Below are positions 57,905 to 64,000 of a DNA stretch of 64,000 nt, piece after piece. A program made the translations under genes and the position numbers. Every line of letters begins with the position of its first letter. Positions within the stretch are counted from its first letter, which is position 1. Source of the DNA: Salifodinibacter halophilus. Its GTDB lineage: Bacteria; Pseudomonadota; Gammaproteobacteria; Nevskiales; Salinisphaeraceae. The stretch lies in the NCBI GenBank assembly GCA_012999515.1, contig JABEEB010000001.1, positions 682,001 through 746,000 of the forward strand, given 5' to 3'. The notes below the pieces were generated by a model that ran no database searches, was not told where the DNA came from, and worked only from the letters and a program-made list of their open reading frames with translations.

Positions 57905-58819
57905 ATGGCGCGGCCTTCCCTGCCCACGTTAACCGCCCTGCAGTGTTTTGAAGCCGCAGCACGCCACCAAAGTTTTACGCGTGCTGCCGACGAACTGCAT
58001 CTAACCCAGAGTGCTGTTAGCAAACAGGTTGCTCAACTTGAACATGTCTTGGAGAAGTTTTTGTTCCGCCGCGTCCGTAAGCGGCTGCAAATAACGCCTG
58101 AGGGCGCACTCTATATCACTGAAGCTCGAAGGATCCTGTCACAAGCCGAAATGTCGGTTCGCCAGATGCGTTCATACAGCGGTCGCAGTGAGCGCCTGAA
58201 AATTGCCACACCACCAACGTTTGGCGCGCGCTGGCTAATTCCAAATTTGAATGATTTCCGTGTTCAAAATCCTCAAATCGACTTAGATATTCGCAATCGA
58301 ACCGAACCGCTGGATTTCGACACTGATCCAATGGATGTGGCTCTTTTTTTCGGCAATGGCGTATTGCCAGGCGCTGAATGTATAAAACTATTGCACGAAG
58401 AAGTCGCACCAGTGTGCGCTCCTCAATTGATCGCCGATACTCCTATTACCGATCCTTTGGACCTGACCGAACTGGTGCTGTTGCAAACGCTGAGCCGTCC
58501 GGAAGCTTGGCATGATTGGTTTGAGGCGCAGGGACGCCAAACCGACCACAGCTATCACGGCCCACGTTTCGAGACCTTCGACATGGCTCTATGGGCAGCA
58601 CGCACGGGCGGCGGTGTCGCGCTGGTTCCAAAATTTCTGGTTACTGAAGAACTTGAATCTGGCCAGTTAATTGTGCCGTGGCGATTCTCATTGCCACATC
58701 GGAATGCTTATTACGTGGCCTATCCGGAAAACACAGGAGAAGTCGCCAAGATCAAGGCATTTGTGTCGTGGCTTACTGGGCACGCCACGGTCGCTAGTGA
58801 CGCACAATCGCACGAATAA
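57905..58819 (+). CDS. LysR-family transcriptional regulator (GcvA-like)
   Basis: A 304-residue regulator. The winged HTH is residues 7-64 (LTALQCFEAAARHQSFTRAADELHLTQSAVSKQ, positions about 9-42). The effector domain is of the GcvA/amino-acid type (IATPPTFGARWLIPNLNDF). It is divergent from astE and the importer genes and is the only regulator intact and native-looking in the arginine cluster. It may therefore take the role that the AraC-type ArgR plays in Pseudomonas. Its codons are more AT-rich than neighbouring genes. Effector unknown. Confidence 0.88.
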   Translation: MARPSLPTLTALQCFEAAARHQSFTRAADELHLTQSAVSKQVAQLEHVLEKFLFRRVRKRLQITPEGALYITEARRILSQAEMSVRQMRSYSGRSERLKIATPPTFGARWLIPNLNDFRVQNPQIDLDIRNRTEPLDFDTDPMDVALFFGNGVLPGAECIKLLHEEVAPVCAPQLIADTPITDPLDLTELVLLQTLSRPEAWHDWFEAQGRQTDHSYHGPRFETFDMALWAARTGGGVALVPKFLVTEELESGQLIVPWRFSLPHRNAYYVAYPENTGEVAKIKAFVSWLTGHATVASDAQSHE

Positions 58820-59005
58820 ATGGAATATTGATATCGTCATTTTTCGTTTGTGACGACGCCCATGCTTTGTTGTGATCGGGCCGAGTAATAACAAACGCGC
58901 ATGCTTTGATCATGGGAACAGCCTCACAGCCAAGCGATGTGATAACGCATTTGGCGTTCAAGGCAACACCCTGATCCCACGATCGGCACAGTAAGGAGCG
59001 TTATC

Positions 59006-60376
59006 ATGAGTGACACGAATTTTGTGCATGCCGCCGACATCCGAGCGCGTTTTGCACGCGCGATGTCGGCCATGTATCAGGCCGAAGTACCGCAATACGG
59101 CACACTTATCGAGCTGGTGAACGACGTGAATGCGGAAGTGTTAGCGGCTAATCCAGCACTGGCCGAGCGACTGACAGCCGCCGGCGAGCGCGACCGCATC
59201 GGTGTCGAGCGCCACGGGGCGATTCGCGTTGGCACACCCGATGAATTGGCAATGCTGCGTCGTTTGTTCGCGGTGATGGGTATGCAGCCAGTCGGCTATT
59301 ACGACCTGTCCGTGGCCGGTGTGCCGGTGCACTCGACCGCCTTCCGTCCGCTCGACAAAGCCGAACTCGATACCAACCCGTTCCGGCTTTTTACTTCACT
59401 ACTACGCCTGGATCTAATCCAAAACACAGCCCTACGCGAACGTGCTGAGGCCATCCTGGCCGCACGCGATATCTTCACACCGAATGTGCGCACGCTGATC
59501 GATCGCTACGAGCGCCAAGGTGGGCTCGACACGACCGACGCCGATGCCTTCGTGACCGAAGCACTGGAAACATTCCGCTGGCACGCCGACGCCACAGTCG
59601 ACTACGCCACCTACGACGCCCTGCGCCATGAGCATCCACTGATCGCCGATGTGGTCTGCTTCCGCGGCCCACACATCAATCACCTGACGCCGCGCACGCT
59701 GGATATCGATGCCGCACAGGCACGCATGCCGGATCGCGGCATCACGCCCAAGGCGGTAATCGAAGGGCCCCCACGGCGTGATCAACCAATTCTGTTGCGC
59801 CAGACCAGCTTCAAAGCGCTCGAAGAGACAATCCGCTTTGCTGGCGACACGGCCGGCCAACACACCGCGCGCTTTGGTGAAATCGAACAACGTGGCGCCG
59901 CGCTGACACCACGTGGCCGCGCGCTCTACGACCGACTTTTAAACGCCAGCAAAGATTATAAACAAGGCGCCGACAACACCGAGTACCAAGCGCAACTGGC
60001 CGCGGTTTTTGAAGATTTTCCGGATGATCTCGAAACGCTGCGGCGCGACGAGCTCGCCTATTTCCAGTATCGGGCAACCGGCCAACCCGCCCCCAACGAC
60101 TCGGCCAACGACCTCGAAACCTTGGTCGCCGCCGGCTGTATCACAGCCGATCCGATTATCTACGAAGATTTTCTGCCGGTTAGCGCGGCCGGTATTTTTC
60201 GGTCCAACCTCGGTGACGACAGCGAGGCGGATAGTAGCGGCGATGCCCAGCGCGACGCCATGGAGAGCGCACTCGGCACCGAGATAACCGATGAAATGGC
60301 GCTTTACGCCGATATCCAGGCCCGATCGATCGAGCGTGCGTTGACCGACGTGCCAACCGCAGCGACCCCCGGATAA
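59006..60376 (+). CDS. hglS: 2-oxoadipate dioxygenase/decarboxylase (D-2-hydroxyglutarate synthase)
   Basis: A 456-residue DUF1338/VOC-fold iron enzyme. The HglS family (P. putida) converts 2-oxoadipate and O2 to D-2-hydroxyglutarate and CO2 in lysine breakdown. Metal ligands as recalled for HglS, H70, H226 and E294, are all at the same numbers here (GVERHGAIR, GPHINHLTPR, FGEIEQRG), and the substrate Arg R74 is present. A strong TAAGGAG ribosome site lies 8 bp before the ATG. The next gene, 4 bp on, is the enzyme expected to use its product. The acidic tail after residue 400 contains a DSEADSSGDAQ insert. Confidence 0.88.
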   Translation: MSDTNFVHAADIRARFARAMSAMYQAEVPQYGTLIELVNDVNAEVLAANPALAERLTAAGERDRIGVERHGAIRVGTPDELAMLRRLFAVMGMQPVGYYDLSVAGVPVHSTAFRPLDKAELDTNPFRLFTSLLRLDLIQNTALRERAEAILAARDIFTPNVRTLIDRYERQGGLDTTDADAFVTEALETFRWHADATVDYATYDALRHEHPLIADVVCFRGPHINHLTPRTLDIDAAQARMPDRGITPKAVIEGPPRRDQPILLRQTSFKALEETIRFAGDTAGQHTARFGEIEQRGAALTPRGRALYDRLLNASKDYKQGADNTEYQAQLAAVFEDFPDDLETLRRDELAYFQYRATGQPAPNDSANDLETLVAAGCITADPIIYEDFLPVSAAGIFRSNLGDDSEADSSGDAQRDAMESALGTEITDEMALYADIQARSIERALTDVPTAATPG

Positions 60377-60380
60377 ACCG

Positions 60381-63300
60381 ATGGCCACCCTACCCGAGAT
60401 ACGGCCCGAGGCCAGCATTGACGCGAATCACGCCGCATTTATCGAACGGCTGACCAGCGACGGCTTCACCGGCGATATCGATACCCGCTACGCCACACGT
60501 TTAACGCTGGCCACCGACAATAGTCCATTCCAACAATTACCCGCCGGTGTCCTATTTCCACGCGACGAAGCCGATATCGCACGCGCGGCCCAACTGCTCG
60601 CTAAGCCAGCGTTTGCCGATGTTTGCTTGACACCACGCGGGGGCGGCACCTCGACCATCGGCTGCTCGCTGACCGCCGGGCTGGTGCTCGATTGCTCGCG
60701 CTACATGAACGAAATCGGCACGATTGATTCGGAAGCCGGCACAGTCACTGTGCAGCCGGGCGTCATTCTCGACAAATTAAATAACACCGTAGCCGACCAC
60801 GGTGTTTTTTTCGCGCCCAATGTCGCACCGTCATCGCGCGCCACGCTTGGCGGCATGGTCAACACCGACGGCTGTGGACGCGGCTCGCGCGTCTACGGCA
60901 AGACCAGTGATCATGTGCGTGCCATGCGCGTCGTATTGGCCGACGGCACACGTTGTGTCATTACGCGTGACAGTGCCGAAGTCACGTCAGACACGACCGA
61001 CGATCAACGGCTTGCCAATATCAAACAAGAAGTCGGCAAGCGCGTGCACGACAACGCCGCCGAAATCGAGCGTGTGTTTCCGGATCTGTCGCGTTACCTA
61101 TCCGGTTACAACCTGGCCCAGGCTGTGGACGCCGACGGCCGCATCGATTTGATCAAACTTATCTGTGGCTCGGAGGGCACGCTGGCACTGGTTACTGAAC
61201 TGACCCTCGATCTGACGCCAAAACCCGATACGCACGTGTTGTTTGCGCTGCGTTATCCCGATTTCGACGCCGCACTGCGCGACGCGCGCACGCTCGTCGC
61301 CTATCAGCCCATGGCGATCGAAACCATCGACGATGTGGTCATGGGACTAGCGCGTGACAACCCAATCTATGAGCGCGTGCGCGCCATGATCGAAAACACC
61401 GATGGCAGCACGCCGGCGGCGCTCAACTTGGTCGAATTCAGCGGCGTTGGCGGCCTACCCGATGACGTTACGGCATTTGCCGAGGCGCTGGCGGCGGGCC
61501 AAAGCACAGCGACCGGCCACTATCGTGCCGAATCCGTCGAAGCCCGCAACGCACTCTGGGATCTACGCAAATCCGGCGTCGGCTTGCTAGGGGCTGCGCC
61601 CGGCACGCGCAAGCCACTGCCGTTTGTCGAGGACACCGTTGTCGATCCACAACACCTCGCCGATTACGTCGCCGACTTCCGGGCGCTTCTCGACTCGTAC
61701 GGCCTGTCTTACGGCATGTTCGGCCATATCGACGTCGGCTGTCTGCACGTGCGGCCCGCGCTGGACTTAACCGACCCCGATGACGAGGCCATCATGCGCG
61801 CGGTGACCGACCGCGTTGCCGAATTGGCCGCCTCCTACGGCGGTCTGCTGTGGAACGAACACGGCAAAGGATTTCGCAGCGAATACAACCGAACAGTTTT
61901 CGGCGAAACGCTCTACGCCGCGCTCGCGCACATCAAGCGCGCCTTTGATCCAAACAGTCAGCTCAACCCCGGCAAGATCGTGGCCCTCGACGATGCGCGC
62001 GTGCCATTGGCGTCGATGGATGCGCCAACACGCGGCACCTTCGATCGCCAGATTCCGGCAACCGAACGCACCACTTACAAGCCAGCGTTGGATTGCAACG
62101 GCAATGGCGCCTGCTTCGACTACGACACTAACCATGTCATGTGCCCATCGTATCGGGCCACGCATGACCGCTTACACTCCCCCAAAGGCCGCGCCGGCGC
62201 CATGCGTGAGTGGCTACGTCAGTTGGCCAAGCATGATTGCCACGCCGCTGATCTGCCCGCCGCCCGAACGCCGCTGGTGCTACGTGCACTCGTGGATGCC
62301 TATCGACGTAGCGTAGCCAAGCCAAGCCATGACTTCTCGCACGAGGTTTGGACGGCTATGGACGGCTGTCTCTCATGCCAGGGCTGTAGCACCCAATGTC
62401 CGATTAAAGTCGACGTGCCAACGTTCAAGGCGGATTTTCTGGCGAGCTACCACGGTAGCTACCCACGGCCGCCGGCCGACTATGCGCTTGCTGGTATGGA
62501 AGCCGGCGCAGCACTCGCCGCACGTATGCCAAAGCTGAGCAATCGATTACTGCGTAATCGGTCTGTGCGCCAAATGCTGTCGCAATCGGTTGGCTTGGTC
62601 GACCCACCACCGCTTAGCGATCCATCGTTGCCACGCTTTCTCCGCGCTCATCCAGAATGGCGATTCTCGGAACCGGATTGGGTCGCGATGGCGCCAGCCG
62701 ATCGCGCGCGCGCCGTATTCGTTGTTCAGGATGCGTTTACGAGTTTTTTCGACGCCCCCGTCATGCGCGACACGCTCCAAACCATCGCCGCACTCGGTTA
62801 TCGGCCGCTTGTGCTGCCATTTAGGCCCGCCGGCAAAGCCCTCCAGGTCAAGGGGTTTCAGCCAGAGTTTGAACGTGTGGCGCGACGCCAAGCGGCATTT
62901 CTGGCGTCAATTGCCGACCTCGGCCGGCCGCTGGTCGGCATCGAACCCAGCATTACACGCATGTATGCCCATGAATATGGCCGGCTTGACGATATCGACG
63001 CTCCGGCAATCCAGCCCATTGAACGCTGGCTGCGACAGACACTAGAAACCGAGCATACAGCTCACGCCGCCCCAGCCGACCATGGCGTGCCGACGCATAC
63101 GCTTTTCCAGCACTGCACGATCGCCAGTTCCGATACCGAGAGTGCGCGCGACTGGCAGAGGGTATTCCAATCCATCGGCCTGTCGCTGGCCACGGCCAAT
63201 GTCGGCTGCTGCGGGATGAGCGGCGCCTACGGCCACGAAGCCCGCCACCGAGACATCTCGCAGACCGTTTTCGAGCAGTCCTGGGCGCCAGCCTACAACA

Positions 63301-63437
63301 GCGTAACCAGCCAACCCGTGGTACCTGGTTATAGTTGCCGCAGCCAACTCAAACGATTTGCAGCTGCTGAACCGCTGCATCCGATGCAAATAATCCAGCA
63401 CCAATTTACCCCGCGACCCCGTGACCCAAACGTATAA
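60381..63437 (+). CDS. ydiJ: D-2-hydroxyglutarate dehydrogenase (YdiJ-type FAD/Fe-S protein)
   Basis: A 1018-residue fusion, the same length as Escherichia coli YdiJ. Residues 45-530 are a GlcD/PCMH-type FAD oxidase (CLTPRGGGTSTIGCSLT near 88, ATLGGMVNTDGCGRGS near 155). Residues 572-675 hold two Fe-S motifs, one C-rich (CNGNGACF then MCPSYR) and one CLSCQGCSTQCP near 663. The C-terminal half is a heterodisulfide-reductase-like CCG region (NVGCCGMSGAYGHE). It oxidises D-2-hydroxyglutarate to 2-oxoglutarate and passes electrons onwards. Gene order after hglS makes the product-substrate link strong. Confidence 0.88.
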   Translation: MATLPEIRPEASIDANHAAFIERLTSDGFTGDIDTRYATRLTLATDNSPFQQLPAGVLFPRDEADIARAAQLLAKPAFADVCLTPRGGGTSTIGCSLTAGLVLDCSRYMNEIGTIDSEAGTVTVQPGVILDKLNNTVADHGVFFAPNVAPSSRATLGGMVNTDGCGRGSRVYGKTSDHVRAMRVVLADGTRCVITRDSAEVTSDTTDDQRLANIKQEVGKRVHDNAAEIERVFPDLSRYLSGYNLAQAVDADGRIDLIKLICGSEGTLALVTELTLDLTPKPDTHVLFALRYPDFDAALRDARTLVAYQPMAIETIDDVVMGLARDNPIYERVRAMIENTDGSTPAALNLVEFSGVGGLPDDVTAFAEALAAGQSTATGHYRAESVEARNALWDLRKSGVGLLGAAPGTRKPLPFVEDTVVDPQHLADYVADFRALLDSYGLSYGMFGHIDVGCLHVRPALDLTDPDDEAIMRAVTDRVAELAASYGGLLWNEHGKGFRSEYNRTVFGETLYAALAHIKRAFDPNSQLNPGKIVALDDARVPLASMDAPTRGTFDRQIPATERTTYKPALDCNGNGACFDYDTNHVMCPSYRATHDRLHSPKGRAGAMREWLRQLAKHDCHAADLPAARTPLVLRALVDAYRRSVAKPSHDFSHEVWTAMDGCLSCQGCSTQCPIKVDVPTFKADFLASYHGSYPRPPADYALAGMEAGAALAARMPKLSNRLLRNRSVRQMLSQSVGLVDPPPLSDPSLPRFLRAHPEWRFSEPDWVAMAPADRARAVFVVQDAFTSFFDAPVMRDTLQTIAALGYRPLVLPFRPAGKALQVKGFQPEFERVARRQAAFLASIADLGRPLVGIEPSITRMYAHEYGRLDDIDAPAIQPIERWLRQTLETEHTAHAAPADHGVPTHTLFQHCTIASSDTESARDWQRVFQSIGLSLATANVGCCGMSGAYGHEARHRDISQTVFEQSWAPAYNSVTSQPVVPGYSCRSQLKRFAAAEPLHPMQIIQHQFTPRPRDPNV

Positions 63438-63609
63438 CGACTAGCCGCCGGGTCGGCAATGCCAAGGCGCACTCACCCATCGATCTCGGGCGATGTCGCC
63501 GAGTCGGCATTGATACGGCCGACGCATGGCCCGATGCCGCCTCGATCGTTAAACTATGGGGCGCCACAGCGCATTGGCACATTCACTTAACGCCAGCGAG
63601 GCTCAATCA

Positions 63610-64000
63610 ATGGCCGAGACCCGCCGCCTGATCGAACAGGCATTCGACGACCGCGAGAATCTAAGTCCAACCAACGTCGATGCCGACACACGAGCCGCCG
63701 TAAACGACGCACTGGCTCAACTCGACGCTGGCCATGCCCGCATCGCCGAACCTACGGCTGACGGTTGGGTGGTTAATGACTGGCTGAAAAAAGCCGTACT
63801 GGTCTCTTTCCGACTGACCGATAATCAGCCGATCGACGGCACCGAAACACGCTACTACGACAAGGTGCCGCTGAAATACGCCGCCTACTCGGATGCCGAT
63901 TTCGAACAACAGGCCGCACGCGTCGTACCACCCGCTGTCGTACGCCGCGGCGCGCACATCGAGCCCAACGCTGTCCTCATGCCCAGCTACGTCAACATCG
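63610..64000 (+). CDS. dapD: Tetrahydrodipicolinate N-succinyltransferase, 5' part (cut by window end)
   Basis: The first 130 residues; the rest lies beyond the window. DapD transfers succinyl from succinyl-CoA to tetrahydrodipicolinate in lysine and meso-diaminopimelate synthesis. The N-terminal helical part (VNDWLKKAVLVSFRLTDN, YYDKVPLKYAAY) and the first hexapeptide turns (VVPPAVVRRGAHIEPNAVLMPSYVNI) match DapD. An in-frame ATG at 63556 would add 18 residues of no homology, so 63610 is preferred. In Escherichia coli this gene follows glnD directly. Confidence 0.93.
   Translation, partial: MAETRRLIEQAFDDRENLSPTNVDADTRAAVNDALAQLDAGHARIAEPTADGWVVNDWLKKAVLVSFRLTDNQPIDGTETRYYDKVPLKYAAYSDADFEQQAARVVPPAVVRRGAHIEPNAVLMPSYVNI

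Noticed and set aside
63556-63609. Upstream ATG for dapD
   Set aside because: The added 18 residues are not part of the family N terminus, while MAETRRLIEQAF aligns with the usual start.

Overview
The window is a near-contiguous stretch of a gammaproteobacterial chromosome of moderately high GC (not counted). Two syntenic housekeeping blocks support this: rpsB-tsf-pyrH-frr-uppS-cdsA-rseP-bamA-lpxD-fabZ-lpxA-lpxB-rnhB-dnaE-accA-tilS-pyrG-kdsA-eno-ftsB, and the divergent map-glnD pair. LPS genes, BamA, RseP and a two-subunit (Pseudomonas-type) arginine succinyltransferase fit a free-living Gram-negative. I cannot name the genus.

Layout. 1-8.4 kb: end of poxB, a Kef-type antiporter, a pnuC/NadR-kinase pair, two small conserved genes, a barrel-only Omp85-type outer membrane protein and a large YbiO-like MscS channel. 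8.4-14.3 kb: a probable organic-acid or amino-acid utilisation cluster with a class III aminotransferase, a tartrate/D-malate dehydrogenase-like enzyme and a TAXI-type TRAP transporter. 14.5-38.2 kb: tadA followed by the long minus-strand run for translation, fatty-acid, lipid A, outer-membrane assembly and replication genes. dxr, skp and ispD/ispF are absent from positions where related bacteria usually carry them. 38.4-41.8 kb: map and glnD.

41.9-63.5 kb: about 21.7 kb lies between glnD and dapD, which are neighbours in Escherichia coli. It is devoted to basic amino-acid traffic and breakdown. It holds an RhtA exporter, the arginine succinyltransferase (AST) operon astC-aruF-aruG-astD-astB, an arginine/ornithine-type ABC importer (binding protein at 49.8 kb, ATPase and permeases at 54.3-56.5 kb), astE placed with the importer, a LysR regulator, a LysE/ArgO-type exporter, and hglS-ydiJ, which should turn 2-oxoadipate into 2-oxoglutarate via D-2-hydroxyglutarate. 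Between the importer permeases and their probable binding protein lies a mobile patch (about 50.7-54.2 kb) with IS5 and IS30 remnants and a divergent tetR/dehydrogenase pair. The window ends inside dapD.

Working together, the importer, AST enzymes, AstE and the LysR protein form a probable arginine/ornithine catabolic regulon yielding glutamate, succinate and ammonia. GlnD next door is the cell's nitrogen sensor, and hglS-ydiJ plus dapD link it to lysine breakdown and synthesis. I saw no tRNA, rRNA or CRISPR array.
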